This document shows positions 42,811 through 52,489 of a stretch of DNA of 64,000 nucleotides, one piece after another. The number at the start of each line of letters is the position of its first letter. Positions within the stretch are counted from its first letter, which is position 1. The notes beneath the pieces were generated by a model. That model was not told where the DNA came from, did not search any database, and was given only the letters and a program-made list of their open reading frames with translations. Position numbers and translations under genes: made by a program. Source of the stretch: Pelotomaculum thermopropionicum SI (lineage in GTDB: Bacteria > Bacillota > Desulfotomaculia > Desulfotomaculales > Pelotomaculaceae); the NCBI GenBank assembly GCA_000010565.1, contig AP009389.1, forward strand, positions 2,046,001 to 2,110,000, given 5' to 3'.

Positions 42811-42896
42811 CTCCCGTATAAAATATACCGTTTTTACCAGTATATTTTTTGATCAATTTACTTTATTTTAAACTATATTTTAAACTATAAAAGAAA

Positions 42897-44372
42897 TTAT
42901 TTCTTTAATATAATATTGTTTCCCTCAACCACCACGCCGATATTGAAAATACCAAGGTTGTTCAAGGGAATGAAAGCAGCCCCTTCTTCAAACAAAAGCG
43001 GTGCCGCCCCGGGCACAACCTGCCCGCCTGCAACAGCACGGCCTTGCCCGGCGTAAAAGATGACTTCCGCCCCCGCCCCGGATATTTTTATGCCGTCGTT
43101 ATCAGCCTGCCAGTCCACCCTGTAACCGAGGCCCTCAAATAAAAACCTCAACGGCAGGTAAACCAGGCCGGACCGCTCCAGCACCGCCTGCCTGAGCTGA
43201 ACTGCCTCTCCGTTAATTAACGCTTCGGGTTTATCTTTTTTAAATACCAGCTCCCCGCCGGTTTGCTTTTTTAAGTAACGCTTTGCCGCGGCAAGGTGAA
43301 GGTCTGAAGTGAGCACCTGAATATCGGGGCTTAAGCCTGTGCCGTCAATAATCCTGCCGTTAGGAGTCCAGTACCTGGCTGCGGTAAGCTTCAGGGCACC
43401 CCCTGTTTCCAGCGGCACCACTATCTGAACAGTGCCCTTACCGTAAGTCTGACTGCCTATCAGGACGGCCGCTCCGTAATCCTGCAGCGCGCCGGCCAGT
43501 ATCTCTGCGGCGCTGGCGCTGTTATGGTTAACCAGTACCACTACAGGTATGCCCCTGGCCACAGGTTTTTCCTCGTTACAGTATTCCTGGCGCCTGCCAT
43601 TGCGGTCGACGGTGCTGACAACCACCCGGCCGGTTTCAAGGAAATTCCCGCCGACCTGCACCGCCGCCTGTAAAATGCCGCCTGGATTATCCCTTAAATC
43701 CAGAATCAGCCCGTCTGCTCCCTGCCGGATTAACCCGGCCAGGGTCTTCCCGAACTCTTCAGGGGTATGGGTGCCAAACATGCTTATCCTGATATAGCCT
43801 ATGCCGGGTTCAAGCATCTTTCCGCTAACCGTGGGAGTATTAATGCTGGCCCGGACCAGCTCCACTTCAAAGTCTGCCACGCCCTGGCGCCGTATGGTAA
43901 GCCTTACTTTGGTCCCCTTCGGGCCGCGGATTTTTTGAACCACAGTGCCAAGCGGCTCATTTAAAACACTGACCCCGTCCACCTTAATTACCAGATCGTC
44001 CGGCTTTATGCCGGCCTCGCTGGCCGGGGTGTTTTCAAAGGTGCTGATCACCCTGGGATATTCTCCCCCGGGTTGCAGTTGAATGCCCACACCCACGTAG
44101 TCGCCGTCCAGGGAATCGCTAAAATTTTTTATTTCCTCGGGCGGCAAGTATTCGGTATAGGGGTCGTCCAGCGAGCCTATCAGCCCCTCGATTGCCCCTC
44201 TAATTAATGTCTCAGGATCCGGGTTATATATATGCAGGTTCTGCACCTGCATGTAAATCTCTTCAAGAGTGTCCAGCCCAACTGAAGAGCCGTCATCTGC
44301 CAGGGAGGGCGAAGCAAACAAAAAAAACAGAACCAGTAAAAGGGCCAGGAGCGGTAAAGCAGTTTTTTTCAA
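42897..44372 (-). CDS. S41 C-terminal processing protease with stalk domain
   Basis: About 491 residues. A signal peptide (LKKTALPLLALLLVLFFLFA) is followed by a PDZ domain (~90-170), the tail-specific protease core with DLRDNPGGIL, the catalytic Ser of NHNSASAAEIL and Lys of TYGKGTVQIV, then a C-terminal copper-amine-oxidase-N-type stalk domain (~375-491, YLPLRFLFEGLGYRVDW). It cleaves periplasmic or cell-surface proteins. TTG at 44372 follows AAAGGGTGAT; the upstream frame has no support. It is divergent from polA. Confidence 0.92.
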   Translation of the reverse strand: MKKTALPLLALLLVLFFLFASPSLADDGSSVGLDTLEEIYMQVQNLHIYNPDPETLIRGAIEGLIGSLDDPYTEYLPPEEIKNFSDSLDGDYVGVGIQLQPGGEYPRVISTFENTPASEAGIKPDDLVIKVDGVSVLNEPLGTVVQKIRGPKGTKVRLTIRRQGVADFEVELVRASINTPTVSGKMLEPGIGYIRISMFGTHTPEEFGKTLAGLIRQGADGLILDLRDNPGGILQAAVQVGGNFLETGRVVVSTVDRNGRRQEYCNEEKPVARGIPVVVLVNHNSASAAEILAGALQDYGAAVLIGSQTYGKGTVQIVVPLETGGALKLTAARYWTPNGRIIDGTGLSPDIQVLTSDLHLAAAKRYLKKQTGGELVFKKDKPEALINGEAVQLRQAVLERSGLVYLPLRFLFEGLGYRVDWQADNDGIKISGAGAEVIFYAGQGRAVAGGQVVPGAAPLLFEEGAAFIPLNNLGIFNIGVVVEGNNIILKK

Positions 44373-44530
44373 GCAAATCACCCTTTGCTTTTGGATAAGG
44401 TTTTTATTCGCCCCTGACGGGGTAAAGTCCTGCACATTTTTCCGGCTCTGCTGATTATTACCCGGGGCAGGTATTTTGGTCCGGCGCGGTGAAATACTAC
44501 GGAAGGATATCCAAGGCAGGTGCATAAAAT

Positions 44531-47179
44531 GTGACTTCAGAAACCATGGTTATTATTGACGGCAACAGCCTGGCCCACAGGGCCTACCACGCCATCCCGC
44601 CGCTGTCAACCAGCCAGGGAATACTTACCAACGCGGTATACGGCTTTACCAACATGCTGCTGAAAATTTTGGCCGAAGAACACCCGGACAGGATTGCGGT
44701 GGCATTCGACAAGGGCAAAATTACTTTCCGCCATGACGACTTTGAGAAATACAAGGCCCACCGGCCGGCCACCCCGGACGACCTGCGGCCACAGTTTCCG
44801 GTTCTGAAAGAAGTTTTAAAAGCTATGCGCATTCAGGTTTTTGAAGCCGAAGGATATGAAGCCGACGACCTGATCGGCACCCTCTCGGCCAGGGCGGAGC
44901 AGGCCGGCCTGAGAACAATCATAGTTACCGGCGACCGCGACGCCCTGCAGCTTGTATCCCCTTTAACCAGCGTGAGGCTGGTTAAAAAGGGGATCAGCGA
45001 GCTGGACGAGTACGACGAGGGCATGGTCTGGCAGAGGTATGGGATTACGCCGCGGCAGTATGCAGACTTTAAGGGCCTGACCGGGGACGCCTCGGACAAC
45101 ATTCCGGGCATCCCCGGAATAGGGGAAAAAACGGCCTCCCGCCTGCTAAAGGAATACGGCAGTCTTGAAGAAATTATAGCCCACGCCGATGAACTGGCCG
45201 GCCGGACGGGTGAGCTGGTAAAAACCTACAAACACCAGGCAGAACTGTCAAAAAAGCTTGCTACCATACATCGCGACGTGCCTGTGGAAATCGACCTCGC
45301 TCTGTGCCGCTGGCAGGGCCCGGATCATAAAGAGCTCCTGGAAATTTTTAAAAAGCTGGAATTTAAGTCGCTGATAAAATCCATTTATTTTGACAGGGAC
45401 GAAAAAACCGGCGTCAAAAAAAAGGAGGAAAGCGCCAGGCAGGCCCTGACCAGGCCCAACCTGGAAGTTTACCAGGCAGCCTGCCAGCCCATTGACTCGC
45501 CGGCCAGGATAAAGTCTTTCATTAAGGCCGCCCGGAAGGCGGGGAAGGTGTCCCTTGTACTGGCCGGGGACGGCCGGGGCGGGATTGCCGCGGCGAGCTT
45601 CGCCCTGGAGGGGGAAAGCACGGCCTACAGCTTGGACGGCCCTCCGGATAAAATCCTGGAAATTTTGAAAACCATATGCGAAGACGGCAACATCAAGAAA
45701 TACTGCCACAACGGCAAAGAAACAATTCGCCTGCTTCACCGGAACGGCATAACCTTGAGGCAACTGGCCTTCGACACCATGATTGCCGCCTATCTGCTCA
45801 ATCCCGCGTCCTCCAACCAGGATCTGGAGGACATTTCCCTGGAGCATTTAAATGCCGTTCTGCCCGGCGAGGACAGAAAACTCCCGGCCCAAGCCCACTG
45901 CATCATGGAGCTGGCCCAGCTTCTGGACAACAAACTAAAGCTTTACGGGCAGGACCGGCTTTTTTACGAGATAGAGATCCCTCTGGCCGGAATTCTGGCC
46001 GAAATGGAAATTGAAGGCGTGGCGGTGGACAAAAAGCAGCTTGAGGCCATGTCGGAAGAACTGGGCCGCCAGATCGAAAAACTGGCGGACGAAATTTACC
46101 GCCTGACCGGCAGGGAATTCAACATCAATTCCCCCAAACAGCTGGGCAAAGTGCTTTTCGAGGATTTAAAGCTTCCTGTAATAAAGAAAACCAAAACCGG
46201 TTATTCAACGGACGCCGACGTGCTGGAGGAACTGGCGGCGGCACACGAAGCGGTGGCTAAAATCCTGGAGTACCGCCAGATGGCAAAGCTGAAGTCCACT
46301 TACGCCGACGGCCTGGCGGCCTTGATCAACCCCGAGACGGGCAAGCTGCACACCACCTTCCACCAGACCGTCACCAACACGGGCAGGCTGTCCAGCTCTG
46401 ATCCGAACCTGCAAAACATCCCGATCCGCCTCGAGGCAGGGAGGCTGATCAGGAAGGTTTTTATCCCAGGCCGGCCGGAGAACCTGCTCCTGACGGCCGA
46501 TTACTCCCAGATCGAGCTGCGCGTACTCGCCCACATAAGCGGCGACCCGGCCCTGATTAAAGCTTTTAAAAACGGGGAAGATATCCATACCAGAACGGCT
46601 GCGGAGATTTTTGCGGTGCGGCCTGAAGAGGTAACCAGGGAAATGCGCACCAGGGCCAAAGCTGTGAATTTTGGCATTGTCTACGGACTGAGCGACTTCG
46701 GCCTGGCCAGGGACATCAAAGTAAGCCGGCAGGAGGCCAGGCGCTATATCGAAAACTACTTTGCCCGCTACGCCGGGGTAAAAGATTACATTGAACGGAT
46801 CATCCGCGAAGCGCGCCAAAAAGGCTACGTCACCACCCTTTTAAACAGGCGCCGCTACCTGCCGGACCTGTTCAGCCCGAACAGGACAATTCGCAGCTTC
46901 GGCGAGCGCACGGCAATGAACACGCCCATTCAGGGCAGCGCGGCGGATATCATCAAGCTGGCCATGGTCAACATCCACCGGGAGCTGGCCGAACACGGCC
47001 TGAAGGCAAAAATGATCCTGCAGGTGCACGATGAACTGATTTTCGACGCCCCGGCCGTCGAGATCGACCAGCTTAAAGATCTGGTCAAGCGCTGCATGGA
47101 AAATGCCCTTGTCCTGGAAGTACCCCTATTGGTAGAGATAAAAGCCGGCCGGAACTGGTATGACGTAAAAAAAATCTAA
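44531..47179 (+). CDS. polA: DNA polymerase I
   Basis: An 882-residue PolA with a 5'-3' nuclease (~1-290; GDRDALQL, GVPGIGxK-like IPGIGEKTASRLL), a 3'-5' exonuclease-like domain lacking the DxE metal-binding acids (so probably no proofreading, as in Bacillus), and the polymerase domain with DYSQIELRVLAHISGD (motif A), RAKAVNFGIVYGLSDFG (motif B) and QVHDELIFD (motif C). It works in Okazaki fragment processing and repair. GTG start with AGGCAGGTG ahead. The order polA-mutM-ytaF-coaE is conserved in Bacillus. Confidence 0.96.
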   Translation: MTSETMVIIDGNSLAHRAYHAIPPLSTSQGILTNAVYGFTNMLLKILAEEHPDRIAVAFDKGKITFRHDDFEKYKAHRPATPDDLRPQFPVLKEVLKAMRIQVFEAEGYEADDLIGTLSARAEQAGLRTIIVTGDRDALQLVSPLTSVRLVKKGISELDEYDEGMVWQRYGITPRQYADFKGLTGDASDNIPGIPGIGEKTASRLLKEYGSLEEIIAHADELAGRTGELVKTYKHQAELSKKLATIHRDVPVEIDLALCRWQGPDHKELLEIFKKLEFKSLIKSIYFDRDEKTGVKKKEESARQALTRPNLEVYQAACQPIDSPARIKSFIKAARKAGKVSLVLAGDGRGGIAAASFALEGESTAYSLDGPPDKILEILKTICEDGNIKKYCHNGKETIRLLHRNGITLRQLAFDTMIAAYLLNPASSNQDLEDISLEHLNAVLPGEDRKLPAQAHCIMELAQLLDNKLKLYGQDRLFYEIEIPLAGILAEMEIEGVAVDKKQLEAMSEELGRQIEKLADEIYRLTGREFNINSPKQLGKVLFEDLKLPVIKKTKTGYSTDADVLEELAAAHEAVAKILEYRQMAKLKSTYADGLAALINPETGKLHTTFHQTVTNTGRLSSSDPNLQNIPIRLEAGRLIRKVFIPGRPENLLLTADYSQIELRVLAHISGDPALIKAFKNGEDIHTRTAAEIFAVRPEEVTREMRTRAKAVNFGIVYGLSDFGLARDIKVSRQEARRYIENYFARYAGVKDYIERIIREARQKGYVTTLLNRRRYLPDLFSPNRTIRSFGERTAMNTPIQGSAADIIKLAMVNIHRELAEHGLKAKMILQVHDELIFDAPAVEIDQLKDLVKRCMENALVLEVPLLVEIKAGRNWYDVKKI

Positions 47180-47191
47180 GGGGATGAAACA

Positions 47192-48022
47192 ATGCCGGAG
47201 CTCCCGGAAGTGGAGACCGTCAGACGAACGCTCCAGGCCAAACTGCCAGGCTTAAAGATTACCGGCGTTGAAGTGCTCCTGCCAAAAGTAATCCGAAGCC
47301 CGGAATTAAGCGAATTCAAAGAAACAATTGCGGATAAAAAAATATTGAAGGTCGGCAGGCGGGGCAAATACCTGCTGATCAACCTCAGCGAAGGCTATAC
47401 CCTCGCCGTTCACCTGCGCATGACCGGCAGGCTGGTTTATTGTGCGGGCCAGGATCCCCCGGCCAGGCACACCCACGTCATTTTTAACTTGAGCAACGGC
47501 TGCCAGTTGCACTTTGCGGACATGAGGCAATTCGGCCGGATATGGCTGGTGCCCACGGACGCCCTGGACGGCCTGAAGGGCATAAAGGAGTTGGGCGTTG
47601 AGCCCCTGGAAGAACTGTTCACCAGGGAGTTCCTTAAAAAAGAACTGCGCCGCAGGCACGCGCGGATCAAGCCGCTGCTCCTCGACCAGACCTTCATTGC
47701 CGGGCTGGGCAACATTTATGCCGACGAGGCTCTGCACCGGGCCAGGATAAACCCGGAGCGGCTGGCCACCACCCTTACCCCCCGCGAAATAGCACGCCTT
47801 TATCGTGCCATCCGCGACCTCCTCCAGGAAGGCATTGAAAACAGGGGTACCACCGTGCGCGACTTCATCGACGGGAACGGCCAGGCGGGCAACTACCAGG
47901 AGTTCCTGCAGGTTTATAACCGCGAAGGCAAGCCCTGCCCCCGCTGCGGCGACAAAATAGCAAAAAAAAAGGTGGGCGGCCGCAGTTCCTATTACTGCCC
48001 GACCTGCCAGAAAGTAAAATAG
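47192..48022 (+). CDS. mutM: Formamidopyrimidine-DNA glycosylase
   Basis: A 276-residue Fpg. Pro2 and Glu3 of MPELPEVETVRR form the active site. The H2TH region includes GLGNIYADEALHRARINPER, and the C-terminal zinc finger reads CPRCG...CPTC. It removes 8-oxoguanine and formamidopyrimidines and nicks the abasic site. It begins 12 bp after polA and is co-transcribed. Confidence 0.97.
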   Translation: MPELPEVETVRRTLQAKLPGLKITGVEVLLPKVIRSPELSEFKETIADKKILKVGRRGKYLLINLSEGYTLAVHLRMTGRLVYCAGQDPPARHTHVIFNLSNGCQLHFADMRQFGRIWLVPTDALDGLKGIKELGVEPLEELFTREFLKKELRRRHARIKPLLLDQTFIAGLGNIYADEALHRARINPERLATTLTPREIARLYRAIRDLLQEGIENRGTTVRDFIDGNGQAGNYQEFLQVYNREGKPCPRCGDKIAKKKVGGRSSYYCPTCQKVK

Positions 48023-48111
48023 GTTAAACCATTCACCGGCAGTAACCAACGCCTTTTTCCCTCCATACATTAAAAGGTAGGCAGCTCTTGCCCGACGGGA
48101 GGTAAAGGACG

Positions 48112-48765
48112 TTGGAACTGCTTTCTTATCTCCTCTTTGCCCTGGCCCTTAACCTCGATTCCTTTGGTGCCGGTTTAGCTTACGGGACACGGCAAATCAG
48201 GGTACCGCCGCCATCACTCATAATCATCAGCCTAATCTCCGTGGCGGCCGTCACAGTATCCATGCTGGGCGGCCAGATTCTTGCGGCCTGCATCCCAGCC
48301 CGCCTGGCCCACCGGCTGGGCGGCTTTATGCTGCTGCTGATAGGGCTGTGGGTGCTCTGCGAAAACTGCCGGGCCAGGCGCCGCCCTAATGGTGAACCCG
48401 GACAGAAAAACAAGGCCGCCAGGATGCTGGAAATCCGCATCCGCCCGCTGGGTTTGGTCATCCAGGTTCTCAGGGAGCCCGTTAAGGCCGACCTGGACAG
48501 TTCCGGAATCATTTCCCCCCCGGAAGCCCTGGTTCTTGGAGCTGCCCTGGCTATGGACGCCTTCGGCGCCGGCTTTGCAGTATCCATGATGGGCTATTCC
48601 CCGGCCATTACCGCAACGGTTGTCGGCTTAGGCCACTTCCTGCTCACCTATCTGGGCATCCTGGCCGGCCGCACCGTAATAACCAGCAGGGTGGGGCGCC
48701 AGGTCACCCTCCTGCCGGGATTCCTGCTGATCTCGCTGGGGTTGCTTAAACTCTGGCAGAAATGA
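48112..48765 (+). CDS. ytaF: YtaF-like sporulation membrane protein
   Basis: A 217-residue membrane protein with two copies of a three-helix MntP-like unit: ALALNLDSFGAGLAYG near residue 10 and GAALAMDAFGAGFAVSMMGY near residue 145, joined by a charged loop. MntP-type proteins export Mn2+; YtaF itself is a sporulation-linked paralogue of unknown substrate. TTG at 48112 follows GGGAGGTAAAGG. It sits between mutM and coaE as in Bacillus. Confidence 0.88.
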   Translation: MELLSYLLFALALNLDSFGAGLAYGTRQIRVPPPSLIIISLISVAAVTVSMLGGQILAACIPARLAHRLGGFMLLLIGLWVLCENCRARRRPNGEPGQKNKAARMLEIRIRPLGLVIQVLREPVKADLDSSGIISPPEALVLGAALAMDAFGAGFAVSMMGYSPAITATVVGLGHFLLTYLGILAGRTVITSRVGRQVTLLPGFLLISLGLLKLWQK

Positions 48766-48899
48766 ATACATACCACCCGCTCCGCCGGCTTTAGGCCGCG
48801 CGGCTTTCTTATTTTAATTAAAAAAATAAAGGTTATTTATAGAGGAACAATAACGTCGAATGCTGAATAACAAAATTTATGTTTGCAGGGAGGTGCGTT

Positions 48900-49529
48900 A
48901 TGCACGTCATCGGCCTAACCGGTAATATCGGCAGCGGGAAAAGCACGGTGGCCCGCCGCCTTAAAGCCCTTGGGGCAAAAGTGATAGACGCCGATCAGGT
49001 GGCGCGGGAGGTAGTTCGGCCGGGCACTCCCGCCCTCAAGGAAATTGTCGAAAGCTTTGGACCGGGTGTTTTAAACGCCAAGGGCGAGCTTGACCGCAAA
49101 AAAATGGGAGCCATTGTCTTTGCCGACCCGCAGGCCAGAGCCAGGCTGAACGAAATTACCCACCCGCGAATAAAAGAAGCCATTGGCCGTGAAATAGAAA
49201 AAGTTAAAGCCAATAGCAGCTCTAAGGCTGGCGTACTGGTAATTGAAGCCCCGCTTCTGATTGAGGTAGGGCTGCACCACGGCGTAGACGAAATATGGGT
49301 GGTAAAGGTAGAAGAAAAAAGGCAGATTGAGCGGTTGGCCGAAAGGGACGGGCTTACCCCGGCCGAGGCCAGGCTGCGCATTGCCGCCCAGTTGCCGCAG
49401 GAGGAAAAGCTCAAATACGCCAGCCGGGTTATCGACAACAGCGGCGATCCTGCCGAGACGGCCAGGCAGGTGGACCGCCACTGGGCCGATTTTCTTCACA
49501 AGCATTTCGACCGGGCGGGCAGCATATAA
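48900..49529 (+). CDS. coaE: Dephospho-CoA kinase
   Basis: About 209 residues: P-loop GLTGNIGSGKST, VIDADQVAREVV (substrate site), and HPRIKEAIGREIEKV and EAPLLIEVGLHHGVD, the usual CoaE blocks. It phosphorylates the ribose 3'-OH of dephospho-CoA, the last CoA step. ATG at 48900 follows GGGAGGTG; the frame is open 7 codons further without support. Confidence 0.96.
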   Translation: MHVIGLTGNIGSGKSTVARRLKALGAKVIDADQVAREVVRPGTPALKEIVESFGPGVLNAKGELDRKKMGAIVFADPQARARLNEITHPRIKEAIGREIEKVKANSSSKAGVLVIEAPLLIEVGLHHGVDEIWVVKVEEKRQIERLAERDGLTPAEARLRIAAQLPQEEKLKYASRVIDNSGDPAETARQVDRHWADFLHKHFDRAGSI

Positions 49530-49560
49530 CATAATAAGCCATGCAGCGGAGTTGTTTAGT

Positions 49561-50139
49561 TTGGTCCTGACCTTTCGCAAAAGGGCAAGCAGGAAAAGGT
49601 TTAAACGGCGGATCTTCCTGCTCCTTGTTTTAATACTGGTTTGTCTGAACTTCAAAAGCATCACCGGTTTTTTCTACCCCTTTCCTTACCGCAACATTAT
49701 CACTTACTACTCAGGGGTTTACAATTTGGATCCATGCTTATTGGCGGCGGTAATGAAAGCGGAAAGCGGTTTCAACAGATGGGCGGTTTCCGAGAGGGGA
49801 GCCAGGGGCTTGATGCAGATTATGCCTGAAACCGGACGCTGGGTAGCCAGCCAGATGGGCGATCCCGATTTCGACCCGGACTGCCTTTTCGATCCTGAGA
49901 CAAGCATAAAACTGGGGGCATGGTATATAGCGGACCTGAAAAAAGAATTCGGCGACAATACCGTCCTGGTACTGGCAGCGTACAACGGCGGACGGGGCAA
50001 CGTTAAAGAGTGGATTTCCGGCAAGGAGCTGCCTGCCGGCAAAAGCACCACCATAGACCAGATACCTTTTCCGGAAACCCGCCATTATGTAAGGAAAGTG
50101 CTGCTTTACTACCGCATTTACAGTTGTCTGTACGGCTAG
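49561..50139 (+). CDS. Lytic transglycosylase (SLT type)
   Basis: About 192 residues. A basic N-terminus and one membrane anchor (RIFLLLVLILVCLNF) precede an SLT domain with the catalytic Glu in AVMKAESGFNRWAVS, GLMQIMPETGRW, and VLAAYNGGRGNVKEW. It cleaves glycan strands of peptidoglycan. TTG at 49561 lies 8 nt after GGAG; longer frames run back into coaE. It lies downstream of coaE, as lytic transglycosylases often do. Confidence 0.9.
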   Translation: MVLTFRKRASRKRFKRRIFLLLVLILVCLNFKSITGFFYPFPYRNIITYYSGVYNLDPCLLAAVMKAESGFNRWAVSERGARGLMQIMPETGRWVASQMGDPDFDPDCLFDPETSIKLGAWYIADLKKEFGDNTVLVLAAYNGGRGNVKEWISGKELPAGKSTTIDQIPFPETRHYVRKVLLYYRIYSCLYG

Positions 50140-50160
50140 GGGAGGCATCCGCGCCTCCCC
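50139..50160. other. Strong hairpin between convergent genes
   Basis: GGGGAGGC (50139-50146) pairs with GCCTCCCC (50153-50160). No T run follows on either strand, so it is a weak or factor-dependent terminator at best. Confidence 0.45.
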
Positions 50161-50169
50161 TCCGCGCTG

Positions 50170-50841
50170 TTAAAGGGCAAATACGTGCCCCCCGATCCGG
50201 GTTATGATCGGCCTTGACCAAACCCACGGGCTTGTGGCCTTTTCCGGGTTCCAGAAGTACAGCGCCCCGCCGGTCGGATCGCGGCCGTTTAAGGCGTCAA
50301 TCGCGGCATCTAGCGACTCCTTGCTTACGGGCCTAAGGTACTGGCCGTTGCTTACCGATTCAAAGGCATCGGTTTCGTAAATAACCCCCGGGATTGTGTG
50401 CGGAAAATCAGGGCTTTCAGTCCTGTTCAGGATTACCGCCCCTACCGCCACCTTTCCTTCGTAAGGCTCGTCGGCGGCCTCGCCTTCAATTACCTGGGCC
50501 ATCAGGTAGACGCTGTTGCGGTCAACCACGCCGCCCCGTGACACCGCAGAACCTCTTTCCCTGCCGGACTGCACCTGCTCTCCGGCACCGGCCACAACCT
50601 GTTGCTCTTTTTTGCCGGGTTTTACCAGCTTGTTCACGGCAGACACCGGGTGCAGCAAAAGGCCGACGGGTACGAGAAGCAGGCCGGCTGCAAGACAGGC
50701 CTTCTTTTTAAACCCGTCCATTTCGTCCCACGTTTTTTTAACGCAGTCGCTCATTTTATCCCATGTTTTTCTTAAGCAGCCTGTCATTACCCAGATCTTT
50801 TTAACAGCCTTTAATAAAAGGTTCCAGACTTTCATTTTCAA
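50170..50841 (-). CDS. SleB-type cell wall hydrolase
   Basis: About 223 residues. The last ~130 form a Hydrolase_2 domain: YLMAQVIEGEAADEPYEGKV, AVGAVILNRTESPDFP and GALYFWNPEKATSPWV, as in the spore cortex-lytic enzyme SleB/CwlJ family. The N-terminal ~50 residues are unusual: amphipathic repeats (CLRKTWDKMSDC, CVKKTWDEMDGF) followed by one hydrophobic segment (ACLAAGLLLVPVGLLLHPV). TTG at 50841 follows GGGGTGAT; ATG at 50835 is an alternative. Confidence 0.85.
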   Translation of the reverse strand: MKMKVWNLLLKAVKKIWVMTGCLRKTWDKMSDCVKKTWDEMDGFKKKACLAAGLLLVPVGLLLHPVSAVNKLVKPGKKEQQVVAGAGEQVQSGRERGSAVSRGGVVDRNSVYLMAQVIEGEAADEPYEGKVAVGAVILNRTESPDFPHTIPGVIYETDAFESVSNGQYLRPVSKESLDAAIDALNGRDPTGGALYFWNPEKATSPWVWSRPIITRIGGHVFAL

Positions 50842-50932
50842 CGTTATCACCCCATTTTTTGAATTTCCCGGGGGCTTTTTAAGAGTATATGCAAATAGTG
50901 AAGGAAAGTCAAAGGCAAAAATTTGCCAGTAA

Positions 50933-50955
50933 AAAACCGCCCCTTAAGAAGGCGG
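50933..50955 (-). terminator. Terminator of the radical SAM gene
   Basis: CCGCC (50937-50941) pairs with GGCGG (50951-50955); TTTTTT follows on the minus strand. Confidence 0.75.
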
Positions 50956-51918
50956 CTGCGCGAGGCCGTCAAGGTCTTTTACCGCTTTGCCGTTCAGGTA
51001 GTCGCATTTTTTTCCCTGATAGATGTCATGCTCCTCCAGGTACTGCTCTATTCTCTGCTTTAACAGCCACCAGCTTACCCCCCAGTTGCTGAAGAGCGAG
51101 CTTTGCTTCGGGCCTTTCCCCACCAGCCTCTGGATTACCACGGCAGGGTCGAGGTATTCCAGGAATGTCGCCACCCTTTTCACATATTCCTCCATGGGTA
51201 TGATTTCAAATTCCCCCCGCTCATACATGTCGCCCAGCACCGTGCCCCGAACAACGTACAGGGAATGCAGCTTGACGTACTCTATACCCAGGGCGGAAAG
51301 TACCTTGGCGTTTTCCACCACGTCGTCCATGTTATCCCAGGGAAGGTTCAGAATGAGGTGCACGCAGGTGTCAAAACCATACCTTTTAACCCGCAAAACG
51401 GCGTCGATGAACTCCGCCAGGGTGTGACCCCGGTTGACCTTCTCCAGGGTGTGGTAGTTTACCGTCTGCAGGCCCAGTTCAATATTTACGTCCAGCTTCT
51501 GTTCCTCTTTAAACCAGGACAAAAAGTCGAGGTAGCGGTCGTTGACACAGTCCGGCCTGGTCGAGACGGATATGCCCACCACGTCTTCCTCGCCCGCAAC
51601 CTGAAGGACATTGTCCCTGAAACGCTCAAAAGGAAGGTAAGTGTTTGTAAAAGCCTGAAAGTAGACTATAAATTTCCTGGCATTAAACCGTTTCCGGAAA
51701 AACGCCCTGCTCTCCGATATCTGTTTTTTGATCGGGACGGTGCTGGGCAGGCACTCAAAACCCGCTCCAGTTTCATCGCAGAAAATACAGCCTCCCCGCC
51801 CCAGCCTGCCGTCCCGGTTGGGGCAGGTTCCCGGCAAATTGACGGGCAGCTTGTAAACCTTCTCGCCGAACTTTTTTACCAGGTGGTCTGAATACTGATT
51901 ATACCGGGCCGATTTCAC
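50944..51918 (-). CDS. TIGR01212-type radical SAM protein (YtqA/YhcC-like)
   Basis: About 324 residues. The unusual cluster motif CPNRDGRLGRGGCIFC (CX11CX2C) defines this family. It is followed by FQAFTNTYLPFE, GISVSTRPDCV, LGLQTVNYHTLEKVNRGHT and HLILNLPWD, a Elp3-like radical SAM barrel. The reaction is not established. GTG at 51918 gives VKSARYNQYSDHLVKKFGEK, the usual family start. It is monocistronic. Confidence 0.9.
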   Translation of the reverse strand: MKSARYNQYSDHLVKKFGEKVYKLPVNLPGTCPNRDGRLGRGGCIFCDETGAGFECLPSTVPIKKQISESRAFFRKRFNARKFIVYFQAFTNTYLPFERFRDNVLQVAGEEDVVGISVSTRPDCVNDRYLDFLSWFKEEQKLDVNIELGLQTVNYHTLEKVNRGHTLAEFIDAVLRVKRYGFDTCVHLILNLPWDNMDDVVENAKVLSALGIEYVKLHSLYVVRGTVLGDMYERGEFEIIPMEEYVKRVATFLEYLDPAVVIQRLVGKGPKQSSLFSNWGVSWWLLKQRIEQYLEEHDIYQGKKCDYLNGKAVKDLDGLAQPPS

Positions 51919-51978
51919 AGGTAGCACCCTGCCCTCGCTAAAGTTTTATTAACATTTTACCACATTTGGAAAGTAAAA

Positions 51979-52011
51979 AAGCGCGGGAGCGTTTGCCTGC
52001 CTCCCGCGCTT
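51979..52011. terminator. Bidirectional terminator after the SASP gene
   Basis: AAGCGCGGGAG (51979-51989) pairs with CTCCCGCGCTT (52001-52011), with six A and seven T flanking. Confidence 0.88.
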
Positions 52012-52016
52012 TTTTG

Positions 52017-52280
52017 CTAACCGTTGTCCTGGTAGCGGCCGGGTTCGTCCTCGATGTTCAGCCCGGCCTTCCTTTCGCCCTCTTCGGCCAGCGCCTGTTC
52101 CCCCGATTTGACCAGCTTTCTGACCATGTTTCCCCCGATTTTGCCGGCCTCCCGCACCGAAAGCTCGTCTCCTCCATCTTTAAGGTCGTCTTCAAGGCCC
52201 AGTTCCTTTGCAGTCTCCCACTTCAAGCTGTCCATGGCCCTTTTTGAGCGTAATTCGTCGTAGCTTTTTTTACGCCCCAT
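52017..52280 (-). CDS. Alpha/beta-type small acid-soluble spore protein
   Basis: An 87-residue protein with LKWETAKELGLEDDL and SVREAGKIGGNMVRKLV, the two conserved helices of alpha/beta SASPs that coat spore DNA. The GPR protease site normally falls in the first helix. A charged N-terminus (GRKKSYDELRSKRAMDS) and acidic tail make it somewhat longer than usual. AGGGGTG precedes the ATG. It ends in a bidirectional terminator. Confidence 0.88.
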   Translation of the reverse strand: MGRKKSYDELRSKRAMDSLKWETAKELGLEDDLKDGGDELSVREAGKIGGNMVRKLVKSGEQALAEEGERKAGLNIEDEPGRYQDNG

Positions 52281-52489
52281 TTAAAACACCCCTGATACTA
52301 TAATTGTCTTAAAAAATAAAGAATATTCTCCAACGCCGGCAGACAATAAAAACCGGTCAGTCCCCGGCTCTTGCGGTTTATTGCCCAGTTATTTTTCTTG
52401 CAATGATTTTCCCTTCAGGTTATGATTTAGTTGACATTCTTTTTTTTAAATAAATCTATATTCTAACCTTTAAGGGGAAAACAACACCA

